A stretch of DNA of 64,000 nucleotides from an uncultured Shewanella sp. (GCF_947501665.1 NZ_CANMWS010000013.1:1-64000), one strand, 5' to 3'. Shown: positions 34,356 through 44,215, counted from the stretch's first letter. Notes: generated by a model not told the origin, from the letters alone. Program-made: numbers and translations.

Positions 34356-36444
34356 TTATTTACACTTCTCTCAACAAAGATTACCTCTCTTTTTACAGAG
34401 TGAGGTTGCCGAATGTGGCATGGCATGCGTCGCTATGGTGGCTTGTTATCATGGTTATCAAACCAATATGCTAGCAATGAGAAAAAAATACCCTGCAGGC
34501 CTGCAAGGCATGACAGTGAAACAGATCATTGATGTGGCGGCAGATATTAGCTTAAACGCTAGGGTATTGAAACTAGACTTAGGTCAACTAGAACGCATTA
34601 AAAAACCCGCCATTATTCACTGGAACTTTAATCACTTTGTGACTCTCGTCTCTTGCAACAGCAGAGGCGTTGTCATTCATGATCCCGCCAAAGGCAAAAT
34701 AAAGCTAGATTGGGAGCAAGTGTCACAATCTTTTACGGGCATAGCCATAGAGCTGACACCCACCTCAGATTTTGAACAGCAAGATGAACGAGTCAAAGTC
34801 CCTATATTGCAACTGGTGAGCAAAATCCATGGTTTAAAATGGATGATGGCTAAAATTTTTGCCGTTGCGCTAATATTACAGGCCCTTTTTTTAATCTCCC
34901 CTTATTATATTCGGCTAATTATCGATCAAGGGATACAACAAGAGCAGTCAGAATTACTCAGGTCTATTTTCTTAGGCTTTAGTTTATTACTCCTCTTTAC
35001 TATCGCCGCTCAAGCAATACGATCCACTGTGATCCTATTCTTAGATAAAACCTTAGGCTTTCAAATAAAAGCCAATATTCAGCGGCATTTACTCCACCTA
35101 CCTTTAAGTTTTTTTGAATCACGGCATGTCGGCGACATCAAATCACGTTTTGAGGCTTTTAATGAAGTACAACGCCTCATTAGCCGTGGCTTTATTACCG
35201 CCATTGTCGATGGTTTGCTCAGCATCACCACCTTAGCCATAATGTTTAACTACCAGCCACAATTAGCTTGGGTTTCTCTCGCTTTTTTAGGCATTCTTTA
35301 TCTAGTTCGGTTTAAGTTAACCAATAAAGAAAATGATATTTTAGAACAGAATTTATCTACCTATGCCAAGGAGAACAGTCACTTTATTGAAACCGTGCGT
35401 GCCATGATGCCAATAAAGTGTTTTGCAAAAGAAAATGCTCGCCTTTCAAACTGGATGAATCTGTTTGCCGATTCCACCAATGCCAGTATTCAACGGGAAA
35501 AGATTGTCATTTTATCGGATCTTTTTTCTCAATTTATTAATAAAGCCGAATACTTAGTTATCGTCTTGCTCGGTGCGACATTGATCCTTGATAACCATAT
35601 CTCTCTCGGTATGTTTATGGCTTTCTTGGCTTACAGGCAACAATTTGCCGATAGTACCCAATCTTTAGTTAATCACCTATTCCAATTTAGATTAGCCGGT
35701 ACTTACCTCAGACGCATGTCAGATATTTTGATGCAAGAAACCGAGAGTTCGACATCCGGCGCAGTATTACTACAGCAACCAAAAGGTGCACTTGAGGCAC
35801 GTAATATCCATTTTAGATACAGCAAGAATACACCTTGGCTTTATCGAGGGTTAAGTTTTTCTATTTCTGCGGGCGAATTTGTGGTGATCACAGGTCGTTC
35901 AGGGCTAGGTAAAACTACCTTATTAAAACTCATGATGGGGCTGATAAAACCCGAAGAGGGTGAGTTGTTAATCGATGGCGCCTCCATCGAGCAACTCGGG
36001 GTTAAGTCCTTTCGACAATTATGCGCCACAGTGATGCAGGATGATCAACTTTTAAATGGATCACTCATTGAAAACATCAGCTTTTTTGAAGCTAACGTCG
36101 ATATTGAAAGAGTCAAGGAAGCCGCCATAGGCGCCGCTATCTGGGATGATATTCAGGCCATGCCGATGGGGTTACACAGCCAAGTCGGCGATTTAGGCAG
36201 TGCTCTCTCTGGCGGGCAAAAACAACGTATTTTATTGGCCAGAGCCCTCTATGCCCAGCCTAAAATTCTATTTTTAGATGAAGCTACCAGTCACCTCGAC
36301 AGCGTTACAGAATCGAAAGTGAATCAATATTTAAAACAAAAACAGATCACTCGGATCACTGTGGCACATAGACAAGAAACCATTGCCAGTGCAGACAGAA
36401 TCATTGACTTACACCAACTAAATAAACAGGAAATAGCCGCATAA
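34342..36444 (+). CDS. Peptidase C39 domain ABC exporter (PCAT)
   Basis: 700 residues. The N-terminal C39 peptidase has catalytic C25 (SEVAECGMAC), H98 (WNFNHFV) and D114 (VIHDPAKG), with Q19 for the oxyanion hole. Six membrane helices follow (about 165-450), then the ATPase with Walker A GRSGLGKTT (about 518-526), signature LSGGQKQR and Walker B ILFLDEATSHLD. The protein would cut precursor leaders after the double glycine and export the cores. It is the only peptidase-exporter in the cluster, and both nearby small ORFs have matching leaders. Confidence 0.94.
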   Translation: MSLTDYLHFSQQRLPLFLQSEVAECGMACVAMVACYHGYQTNMLAMRKKYPAGLQGMTVKQIIDVAADISLNARVLKLDLGQLERIKKPAIIHWNFNHFVTLVSCNSRGVVIHDPAKGKIKLDWEQVSQSFTGIAIELTPTSDFEQQDERVKVPILQLVSKIHGLKWMMAKIFAVALILQALFLISPYYIRLIIDQGIQQEQSELLRSIFLGFSLLLLFTIAAQAIRSTVILFLDKTLGFQIKANIQRHLLHLPLSFFESRHVGDIKSRFEAFNEVQRLISRGFITAIVDGLLSITTLAIMFNYQPQLAWVSLAFLGILYLVRFKLTNKENDILEQNLSTYAKENSHFIETVRAMMPIKCFAKENARLSNWMNLFADSTNASIQREKIVILSDLFSQFINKAEYLVIVLLGATLILDNHISLGMFMAFLAYRQQFADSTQSLVNHLFQFRLAGTYLRRMSDILMQETESSTSGAVLLQQPKGALEARNIHFRYSKNTPWLYRGLSFSISAGEFVVITGRSGLGKTTLLKLMMGLIKPEEGELLIDGASIEQLGVKSFRQLCATVMQDDQLLNGSLIENISFFEANVDIERVKEAAIGAAIWDDIQAMPMGLHSQVGDLGSALSGGQKQRILLARALYAQPKILFLDEATSHLDSVTESKVNQYLKQKQITRITVAHRQETIASADRIIDLHQLNKQEIAA

Positions 36445-36453
36445 GGATTAAAG

Positions 36454-37683
36454 ATGATGATAAAAAAAGCAAAATGGATTTATACCAGTCTTGGCCTTGT
36501 CTCTGTCAGCTTATGTATTGCGGGTTGGGCGATAGGCTATTCTCAACCGAGACAATTTATTAATTCAGAGGAAATACAAATTACCGAAGTACGTAGCGGT
36601 ACTTTTACCCAAAAAGTCGATGGCTATGGTCGTTTAGAATCAGTAAACCAAAGATTGATCAGCGCCAATGACTCAGCCATAGTGGATGCCATCCTACTTA
36701 AGCCTGGGGCCATTGTTACAACCGACACAGTAATATTAAAGCTCAAAAATCCAGATTTAAAACAGAAATTACAAACCACTAAGACAAAGCTGCAAAACGC
36801 CATTACCGATAGAAATAAACAGGACTTAATACAGCAGCGAGAAAAATTGGCACAAGAAGTATTATTGGCCGATGTCAACGCCGAGGCTGAACTTGCTACT
36901 CTTCAAGTTGAAGCTGAGACCACCCTAGCAAAAGCAGGTATAGTCTCAGCAATGGAATTTAAACGCAGCCAAGTGAAATCACGCCAACTAAAAAACCGTG
37001 AAAATCTCCTGCAACAACAAATCACTAAACTTACCCATGTGCATGAACAACAACTCAAACTCCTTGACGATGCCATCAATCAGGCGCGCTCTGACTTTGA
37101 ATCAATACAGTTACAATTTGATAACTTAGAGGTCAAAGCTGGCCTCAATGGTGTATTGCAGCGACTTCCCGTGCGCTTAGGACAATCAGTCCAAGCCGGT
37201 ACTGAACTGGCATTAGTCGGTAGCCTCACCCCTTTGATAGCGCAAATCAAGGTACCACAGCTACAAGTCGGTTTGATCAACGTGGGCGCTAAAGCGGATA
37301 TAGACAGTCGACACGGCATTGTTACTGGCCAAGTGAGCCGTATCGATCCCGTAGTCGAAGATGGTGCCGTAATGATTGATATAGAGTTACCCGACAATCT
37401 CAACACCAACATAAAACCCATGCAAACCGTTGATGTCGTTATTTATGGGCAAGGTCGACAGAATGTACTGTACCTAGAGCAACCCAAGGGGATCTTTGCT
37501 GATAGCCAGGCCAGTATTTTCTTGATGCGGGATAATGTGTCTGCACAAAAAACTAATGTCACGTTTGGTAAGAGTGCCGACGGTTTAATTGAGATTAAAA
37601 AAGGATTAACTGCAGGCAATAAGGTCATTATTTCCGCACTTGATCTTTATCCTGATACCAAAAGTTTACAGATCATACGATAA
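36454..37683 (+). CDS. MacA/HlyD-type periplasmic adaptor (copy 1)
   Basis: 409 residues: N-terminal membrane anchor (about 10-28), biotinyl-lipoyl strands around LKPGAIVTTDTVILKLKNP, an alpha-helical coiled coil of roughly 130 residues, then LPVRLGQSVQAGTELALVG and a beta-barrel/membrane-proximal domain. It is followed closely by the ATPase and permease genes to complete a MacAB-like tripartite system; an outer-membrane TolC would be supplied elsewhere. The paralogue at 47415-48641 has the same length. Confidence 0.88.
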   Translation: MMIKKAKWIYTSLGLVSVSLCIAGWAIGYSQPRQFINSEEIQITEVRSGTFTQKVDGYGRLESVNQRLISANDSAIVDAILLKPGAIVTTDTVILKLKNPDLKQKLQTTKTKLQNAITDRNKQDLIQQREKLAQEVLLADVNAEAELATLQVEAETTLAKAGIVSAMEFKRSQVKSRQLKNRENLLQQQITKLTHVHEQQLKLLDDAINQARSDFESIQLQFDNLEVKAGLNGVLQRLPVRLGQSVQAGTELALVGSLTPLIAQIKVPQLQVGLINVGAKADIDSRHGIVTGQVSRIDPVVEDGAVMIDIELPDNLNTNIKPMQTVDVVIYGQGRQNVLYLEQPKGIFADSQASIFLMRDNVSAQKTNVTFGKSADGLIEIKKGLTAGNKVIISALDLYPDTKSLQIIR

Positions 37684-37693
37684 GGAAAGACAA

Positions 37694-38392
37694 ATGCAGA
37701 CTCAAGTATTACAAATTGAAAACTTACAAAAATCTTTCGGCTCGGGTGAACAATGTCATCAGGTACTTAATGGGGTGTCTTTTTCAGTGTATGAAGGTGA
37801 ATATATTGCCATCTGTGGGCCTTCAGGTTGTGGTAAATCAACTTTATTAAATATTCTATCCTTACTCGATACTGCCGATGCGGGTGAATACCGCATCGAT
37901 GGCCAAAACATTTCAGATCTAAACAGTGAACAGAGAGCACAAATGCGTAGTCGGCGTATTGGCATTGTTTTTCAATCATTTAACCTGATTGACGAATTAA
38001 GCATAGCCGAGAATGTTGCCCTACCTTTACGCTATCAGGGGATGAATAGAAATAAGCGCATCGCAAGAGCACGAGAGTGCTTAGATAAAGTCGGCCTCAA
38101 TGACAAAGCCGAGTTTTATCCGAATCAACTCTCCGGTGGGCAACAGCAAAGAGTTTCTATCGCCCGTGCCTTAGCCGCTGATTCCGGCGTTTTATTGGTT
38201 GATGAACCCACGGGTAACCTAGATTCAATCAATGGCGATGCGGTAATGGCCTTGCTCAGTGAACTCAATCGCCAAGGTACCACCATATGCCTAGTGACTC
38301 ATGATCCCCGTTATGCGGATCAGGCGCAGCGTAAGATCCACTTGCTCGATGGTAAGGTAGTGCAAGAAAAAGTGGTGGAGGTGGCAGCATGA
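37694..38392 (+). CDS. MacB/LolD-type ABC ATPase (copy 1)
   Basis: 232 residues from ATG 37694 (TAAGGAAAGACAA upstream), preferred to the frame's earlier start inside the adaptor gene. Walker A GPSGCGKST, signature LSGGQQQRVSIARAL, Walker B VLLVDEPTGNLD and the H-loop LVTHD are all present. It powers the FtsX-type permease encoded next, with which it overlaps by four bases (ATGA). The paralogue is at 46603-47346. Confidence 0.93.
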   Translation: MQTQVLQIENLQKSFGSGEQCHQVLNGVSFSVYEGEYIAICGPSGCGKSTLLNILSLLDTADAGEYRIDGQNISDLNSEQRAQMRSRRIGIVFQSFNLIDELSIAENVALPLRYQGMNRNKRIARARECLDKVGLNDKAEFYPNQLSGGQQQRVSIARALAADSGVLLVDEPTGNLDSINGDAVMALLSELNRQGTTICLVTHDPRYADQAQRKIHLLDGKVVQEKVVEVAA

Positions 38393-40785
38393 GGTTAAAA
38401 GAAGTACTGCAGCCCATTGCAAAAGGTAAACATTATTACCTTACGGTTATTGGTAGTTTAAGTTTAATGCTGGCTATGGTATTTAGCGTCTTCAGCTTGA
38501 TGTCACTCGTCTATTGGCAAGCTCTACCTTATGATGAGAGTGACAAGCTCTATTGGTTCGAAGGTACCTTAGAACATCAAGGTGCACAAGCCCCTGTGGC
38601 TAATCATAGAAATTTAGATTTTGTTCGCGCCAATTCAAATAGCATTTCGGGCTTAGGCGCCTACTATTCCTGGTCTAAATATAAGTTAACAGGACTCCTT
38701 TCTCGCCCTGATGTGCCCGTGATTATGGCGAGCCATGAGTTATTTGATATTTTGGGCACTCGTGCCTTTATGGGCCGCTTATTTAGTGCTACAGAAGCTT
38801 CGGGGAATCGTCAGCCTTCGGCCATATTAAGTTATGAGGTTTGGCAGACACAATTTAATGCCGATCCTGAGATCATTGGCAAGAAGACTATGCTCAATCA
38901 ACGTAGCTTTACCATTATAGGTGTGACTCAACCCGACTTAGTCTTACCACAATCAACCGAAGCAGTCAAAGCTATTTGGCTTCCCTTCGATATGGATGAG
39001 CTATTCAACCCTAAGACATTCGGTGGTTATGCAGGTGGATTAAAGGCGGTTATTCGTTTAAAAGAGGGACAAGAACTTGCTATAGCTGAACAAGAGCTTG
39101 CCCGTTTAATGACGCAAGCCGCAGAAATACACACACCAAGTACGGTAAAAAACAGCCCTGTTGGTGTGCGCATCACCCCTTTCTTAAAAGCGGTACAGGG
39201 AGATAGTGGTAAGCTAGTATTTATGTTATTAGGTGGCGTTCTGCTGCTCACCTTGATTGGTATTATCAACTTGAGCAGCTTGCAATTAGCCAGAGCCGTT
39301 GGCCGAACACAGCAAAAGGCCATAGCGGCCGCCTTTGGTGCCAGTCGTCGTCAATTATTTTTAGATATAGTTAAGCATAATCTCGCCACTGTATCTGTCG
39401 CAACTGGCATTGCCTTAATACTGACCTTTTCCGCTTTTGGCTTGATCAGTGAATTGGCAGCCGATAGTATACCTCGTCTAAATGAATTGAGCCTCAACCT
39501 ACCAGTGTTAATGCTTGTCATATTAACCGCCGCACTGCTAGTTTTAGTCTTTAGTTGGGCAGAATTAGGCAGTATCGATTACTATCACCTACAAAAAAGC
39601 TTACAATGCAGCGGTAAAGGCACAGGCAAACAAATTAGCACAGGTATCAGCCATAGCTTAATTGGCTTACAACTTGGGTTATCTCTCTTTACTTTGGTTG
39701 CCTGTAGCCAAGTCATGCATCAAACCCTCTCCGAGGCTTGGCGCCCCACAGGGATCAACACAGAGTCACTCGCCACACTGACATTAAATTTAGCTGAAAT
39801 AGCCTCGAAAGAAGAGCGTAATAATTTATATCGCAGCGTGATTAGCGAACTCACCGCATTAGATGAAATCATCGATATCAGTTATAGTTCAGAAGCCAGA
39901 TTACCCGCCGAGCTTAACTATAGTGGCATTAAAAATTCCAAAGGTGAGTTAGTAGCCTCAGCACGTATTATCCAACAAGATCTTAAACAACTCGATTTTT
40001 ATGGATTAAGTGTTGAAGGTGAACCTTTTACTGAGGCTGACATCGATAGTTCAGCCCCCGTCGCCTTAATCAACGAACGTTTGGCCTCACGGCTACCCAA
40101 ACCCATCACGGCACAAAAAATTAGCTTTGAGTTTGATAGCACGCTTTATCAAGTCAAAGGTGTGGTGGCAAATACCTATTTTCCTGGTGACTCACAGAAA
40201 GAAGTCGCAGAGGTTTATTTATCTAGACCCTATAAGAGCACAAGGAGTGCGGTATTATTACTGCAACTTGATCCAAATTTACGGCCTCCGTCTTTGGCAC
40301 AAGTCTACGCTTTAATATCCAATGTTCACCCCAAGTTAGACATTATTACTTATAGCCAAGTGACAGATGACTTTCACGAAATAAGTAGTCAATCACGATT
40401 CGCCGCAATTATCGCTTCGATATTGGCAGCTTGCTCTTTGGTAATGATAACAGCGGGTATCTTCGGTATTGTGAGCTATTTAGTGAAAATGAAGCAATAT
40501 GATCTCGGTGTTCATTTAGCCTTTGGTGCTAGCCTCAAAGGTTTGTTGAAATCACAGCTGCTACAACTTACCCAACCCATTTTAGCCAGCCTGATCTTAT
40601 CGACATCAATCATCTTTTTCATCACAGGCTATGTTCGCACTCAGCCAGAACTTATCTTTAGCCTGAATTGGTCATTATCTGCCTTAGTCATTGGCATTAT
40701 TTTAATACTGGCTTCCCTCGCTTGTTTTATTCCATTACGAAAAGTCATCCAAGCTAACCCCATTAAGGCACTTCACAATGACTAA
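38389..40785 (+). CDS. MacB-like FtsX-domain permease (copy 1)
   Basis: 798 residues. Eight or so membrane helices are arranged as helix, MacB periplasmic core domain (about 50-270, with WQTQFNADPEIIGKK and FTIIGV), three helices, a second periplasmic domain, and three C-terminal helices in an FtsX domain (YDLGVHLAFGAS). Such permeases move substrates from the periplasm outward, powered by the partner ATPase. Here it may export the matured peptide, give self-protection or move a lipid-like product. It shares ATGA overlap with the ATPase gene and overlaps the hydrolase gene by 8 bp. Confidence 0.9.
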   Translation: MRLKEVLQPIAKGKHYYLTVIGSLSLMLAMVFSVFSLMSLVYWQALPYDESDKLYWFEGTLEHQGAQAPVANHRNLDFVRANSNSISGLGAYYSWSKYKLTGLLSRPDVPVIMASHELFDILGTRAFMGRLFSATEASGNRQPSAILSYEVWQTQFNADPEIIGKKTMLNQRSFTIIGVTQPDLVLPQSTEAVKAIWLPFDMDELFNPKTFGGYAGGLKAVIRLKEGQELAIAEQELARLMTQAAEIHTPSTVKNSPVGVRITPFLKAVQGDSGKLVFMLLGGVLLLTLIGIINLSSLQLARAVGRTQQKAIAAAFGASRRQLFLDIVKHNLATVSVATGIALILTFSAFGLISELAADSIPRLNELSLNLPVLMLVILTAALLVLVFSWAELGSIDYYHLQKSLQCSGKGTGKQISTGISHSLIGLQLGLSLFTLVACSQVMHQTLSEAWRPTGINTESLATLTLNLAEIASKEERNNLYRSVISELTALDEIIDISYSSEARLPAELNYSGIKNSKGELVASARIIQQDLKQLDFYGLSVEGEPFTEADIDSSAPVALINERLASRLPKPITAQKISFEFDSTLYQVKGVVANTYFPGDSQKEVAEVYLSRPYKSTRSAVLLLQLDPNLRPPSLAQVYALISNVHPKLDIITYSQVTDDFHEISSQSRFAAIIASILAACSLVMITAGIFGIVSYLVKMKQYDLGVHLAFGASLKGLLKSQLLQLTQPILASLILSTSIIFFITGYVRTQPELIFSLNWSLSALVIGIILILASLACFIPLRKVIQANPIKALHND

Positions 40786-43036
40786 ACAGCTGGTGTTATT
40801 TTTTGGCCTAATACTGGCTTCTTACTATATTCAAGCAGAGGCTTGGCAGGAGGCCCTACTTGATATACCACAACAACAAACAATATTAGTCGCACCAACT
40901 AAGAACAAGCTATTGTTATTAGCGCCTGAAAAATATCCGAATTTACCCGAGGCAACACACTATTTATTAGGGGGGAGTTATCATAATGATTGGTATTTAG
41001 ATTTTGATGATAGTTTTTATCGATCCGCTACCCTGATTGACTTATCAATCCCCATTCAGCAACAAGAGATTGCACTACCAGGGCTAGCACTTGAAATTAA
41101 ATTTTCACCTGATGCCAGCTATTTAGCCGCCGTAATATTAACAGGCAAGCAACTAACATTATGGCGATACGATATTGCAACGGCATCTTGGCACCCTTGG
41201 TCAGATTTAACCATTAATGGGATCACTAAACAGGCCAGCCTGATATGGTCAGCCGATAGCCAAAGTGTTATCGTGAGGAGTCTCAGCAGCAGTAAAAAAA
41301 ACACATTAAAACAAAAGGCGGCTCAGCTAAGAAGCGCCCAAAATGTACAACAAGGTCGGCTTTATCGCGACTTACTTAATACACCCGATAAAAAAGCCCT
41401 GTTCACGCACCATTGGCAGCAAACATTAATCAAGCTCAGCCTAAGTGGCGTGCAAACTCCACTATGGTCGGGTCTTGTGGAAAACTTTAGCCTATCTCCT
41501 CAGGGAGATTATCTATTAATCACAGCACTAGATGACAACTTATCTGCTTCTCTCACCCTCGCTAGACAAGCAAGGCGCTATTATGTCATCGACATGAAAA
41601 ACCAGCAGACTTTAACCCCGATCCCAGATTTAAAATCAAGAACCAACAGCCTTGATAAGGCAGCCTTGGGGTCAAGGCTAGTGCAATGGTTACCTCAAAA
41701 AAAGGCGACCTTGGCCTGGATTAATGCGTTAAACGAAAAATCACCTACAAACGATCGTCCTGTGGATGAATACCGACAATTAGCCGCTCCTTTTGATACA
41801 GAGGCAGAAACTAAGGCACAATTCAATTGGCGAGTTTACCAATGGGAGCAAGCTCAAAATGGCCAAATGCTAGTGGCGACTTGGATAGCGAAAAGTCATC
41901 AACTCAAATGGACACTATTTGGCTCTGATTTTTCCGAAAATATCCCCCTGAGTCTTTACGATTATAAGGTACCGAGTCAAGATCCTGGTAATCCTGTGGT
42001 AGATCATTTGCCCGATGGACGCCGGTTGTTGAAAATGGATAGCAAGCATCAAGTTTGGTTTTTCAAACCCGCTAAAACCTCGTGGCAATATGCCTCTATG
42101 ACAGCAAAACTGACGGAACTTGATCGCAATATTGATTGGGATGTTTTATATCGCCCTAACCTAAATGACTTAAGCTCCTTTTTAGCCATTTCAACCGATG
42201 AAGATGATCTCAATCGCTATTGGTGGGTGACACATGAAAATGAAACGCCGCTATCTCATTGGGGGGAACTCAATGAATTTAATATGAGTGCTTATAAAAA
42301 TATACAGTTAAAGGGTAATAATGGGCTAACAGGGCAAGTTTACCTCCCCAATAAAGGGAAGGCACCTTGGCCTGTGTTAATCTGGCTTTATCCCGATCCA
42401 AAATATCAGCCTCAGCCAGCCAAATTTTCCGCAATGAGTCCTTATGTTGCCCTGAAAAACTGTATAGCCGTACTCGATATGACAGGGCAAGAGACTATGC
42501 CTAGTCACGTGATAGATCAAAAGTCATACCTTAAAGCCATGACTCATAAATCAGAGCAACTTTATAACTTAATTAAACAATCACCCATGCTTGATGCTGA
42601 TAACATTGCATTAATGGGGCATTCATTCGGTGCAAATGCCGTGGTATCGACCTTAGCAGCATCTAATAAGTTTAAGACTGGTATTGCTCGCAGTGGGGCC
42701 TATAACCGTACATTGACACCACTCGGTTTTCAGTCAGAAAAGCGTACCTTGTGGGAAGAGAGCGATAACTACTTAGCACAATCGCCTTTTTTGCTAGCCG
42801 ATAAAATAACGAAGCCCTTATTATTGATACATGGTGAAGCAGATCAAAACCCCGGTACCATGCCCTTACAATCAGAACAATTATTTAACGCCTTAGAATA
42901 TCACAATAGTCCAGCTCAACTGTTAATGCTACCCAACGAAGGACATCAATATAAACAGCGAAAAAACCTAAAAACATTATTAAAGGTTCAGTCGGATTGG
43001 CTAAAAGAGAACTTACTCACAGACTGCCATAACTAA
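40778..43036 (+). CDS. Exported S9-type serine hydrolase (prolyl oligopeptidase-like)
   Basis: 752 residues. A short signal peptide ends near YIQAEAW. The N-terminal two thirds look like a beta-propeller. The C-terminal alpha/beta hydrolase has GHSFGA with S616, D689 in LIHGEADQNPGT and H723 in NEGHQYK, the complete triad of S9 peptidases. It is the last gene of the plus-strand operon and overlaps the permease gene, so it belongs to the pathway. It may trim the exported peptide or destroy it as self-protection. The substrate is not known. Confidence 0.88.
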   Translation: MTKQLVLFFGLILASYYIQAEAWQEALLDIPQQQTILVAPTKNKLLLLAPEKYPNLPEATHYLLGGSYHNDWYLDFDDSFYRSATLIDLSIPIQQQEIALPGLALEIKFSPDASYLAAVILTGKQLTLWRYDIATASWHPWSDLTINGITKQASLIWSADSQSVIVRSLSSSKKNTLKQKAAQLRSAQNVQQGRLYRDLLNTPDKKALFTHHWQQTLIKLSLSGVQTPLWSGLVENFSLSPQGDYLLITALDDNLSASLTLARQARRYYVIDMKNQQTLTPIPDLKSRTNSLDKAALGSRLVQWLPQKKATLAWINALNEKSPTNDRPVDEYRQLAAPFDTEAETKAQFNWRVYQWEQAQNGQMLVATWIAKSHQLKWTLFGSDFSENIPLSLYDYKVPSQDPGNPVVDHLPDGRRLLKMDSKHQVWFFKPAKTSWQYASMTAKLTELDRNIDWDVLYRPNLNDLSSFLAISTDEDDLNRYWWVTHENETPLSHWGELNEFNMSAYKNIQLKGNNGLTGQVYLPNKGKAPWPVLIWLYPDPKYQPQPAKFSAMSPYVALKNCIAVLDMTGQETMPSHVIDQKSYLKAMTHKSEQLYNLIKQSPMLDADNIALMGHSFGANAVVSTLAASNKFKTGIARSGAYNRTLTPLGFQSEKRTLWEESDNYLAQSPFLLADKITKPLLLIHGEADQNPGTMPLQSEQLFNALEYHNSPAQLLMLPNEGHQYKQRKNLKTLLKVQSDWLKENLLTDCHN

Positions 43037-43052
43037 ATACCAAACTGGATAA

Positions 43053-43072
43053 AGGCCACGTTATAGTGGCCT
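43053..43072. terminator. Hairpin between convergent operons
   Basis: AGGCCAC-GTTATA-GTGGCCT, a perfect 7 bp stem 16 bp past the hydrolase stop and 20 bp before the end of the convergent gene. It lacks a T run, so it may be a weak terminator. Confidence 0.45.
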
Positions 43073-43091
43073 ACTACCACACTCTCAAAGT

Positions 43092-43727
43092 CTAATATAA
43101 ACTCACCACTTCCCCGACTTGAGCCCCTTTGGCAATATCTAAACGCACTTTCTGTTTCAAGATGATTTTACCGTCCACCACCGAATCAGCTGAGATCCGT
43201 AATAAAGGTAGCGGATTATTAGCATTATCAGCTCGCTTTTCATTACCGATAAGAATACCCCCTTTAATATTCGCACCTTGCTTTAAAATTATATCACCGT
43301 TAACCAGTGTGACTTGACCTTCCACCAGCGCTTGCACTAAGGTTATTTTGCCATTCATTGACTGGATATTCCCGCCTACCTTTGATAATGATTTAAGTTT
43401 GATATCACCATTGGTACTGTTGATATTTTTCTTCACCATTGCAGCTCTATCAAGACGGATCTCACCATTTTTGACGTCAATTTGGTTGGCACTGGCATTA
43501 GCTCCCAACGTCACACCACCGTTAAAACTGGTAATATTGTTGGCTTCTGCGCGATTGGATAGCGTCACTCGACCATTAAACGTCTTAAGGTTATCAACCT
43601 TTTCTCCTGAGCTTACATTAATATCACCATTAAATTCCGTTTGATCCGCTGCCATCACCGCTAACGGAAATAAACAGATGCTCATAAGAGTCACCATTTT
43701 TTTTGAAAAATTAAGACAGCGCTGCAT
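43092..43727 (-). CDS. Secreted protein with NG-repeat beta-helix, bactofilin-like
   Basis: 211 residues. The signal peptide ends near AVMAAD. The rest is a run of about nine repeats of 17-20 residues, each with an NG(D/E/G/K/R)I/V step (FNGDINV, FNGRVTL, FNGGVTL, KNGEIRL, TNGDIKL, MNGKITL, VNGDIIL). This is the signature of a right-handed or bactofilin-like beta-helix. It resembles polymer-forming or DUF4097-type adhesin folds. It is the last gene of the minus-strand module. A role in the cell envelope is likely but not shown. Confidence 0.75.
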   Translation of the reverse strand: MQRCLNFSKKMVTLMSICLFPLAVMAADQTEFNGDINVSSGEKVDNLKTFNGRVTLSNRAEANNITSFNGGVTLGANASANQIDVKNGEIRLDRAAMVKKNINSTNGDIKLKSLSKVGGNIQSMNGKITLVQALVEGQVTLVNGDIILKQGANIKGGILIGNEKRADNANNPLPLLRISADSVVDGKIILKQKVRLDIAKGAQVGEVVSLY

Positions 43728-43814
43728 GATAAATTCCTGTATTCATTTTTGTATAAGTTGTTTTATATGATTAGTTTTGTATTATTGTATTAAAAGGTTT
43801 TATAAAAACCTCAC

Positions 43815-44142
43815 TTAGATCCCACCAGCCCACAAAAATGACACCTGATTTAGCCCATTTACATGTTGTTTGCTCAGGTTGGCGGCGACTTCACCTAGCA
43901 TTGTTTGATAATCGACGTCAGATTCAACTTGCTGGATAAAATGCATTAACTCTACTTGCCGATAACTCCGCTCAGCAACGGGCATCATGGAGCGGGCAGC
44001 CTGCAAATAACCATTTAATACACCTTGAATAAGGGGAGTCACTCACGGTTCAGAAATAGTCCAATATAATATCAGCATGGTTTTCCTTAACGCCTTGGCG
44101 ATAAAAGTCATCCTCATTTAAGGACGACGGGTTAATTTCCAT
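43815..44142 (-). pseudogene. Broken small gene in two frames
   Basis: ATG 44142 opens 30 codons (MEINPSSLNEDDFYRQG and on) that stop at 44050. A second frame from GTG 44042 continues for 75 codons with QGVLNGYLQAARSMMPVAE and ends at 43815. The two parts lie end to end in different frames, which suggests a single gene of about 105 codons damaged by an indel. Neither part is recognised. It lies between the permease and the beta-helix gene. Confidence 0.4.
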
Positions 44143-44215
44143 TATTCATCTTTTATGAATGGCACTGCTTATCATTTAACGCTTTACTCATTACACTCTT
44201 TATTCATTGCACTTC

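Noticed and set aside
37640..37693. Upstream extension of the ATPase gene (copy 1)
   Set aside because: These 18 codons lie inside the adaptor gene and are not part of ABC ATPases; ATG 37694 has a good ribosome site.
32616..43036. Darobactin- or dynobactin-type cluster
   Set aside because: The transporter set and radical SAM gene are reminiscent, but the precursors carry double-glycine leaders and a C39 exporter is present, and the cores lack the W-x-W-type pattern of those peptides.
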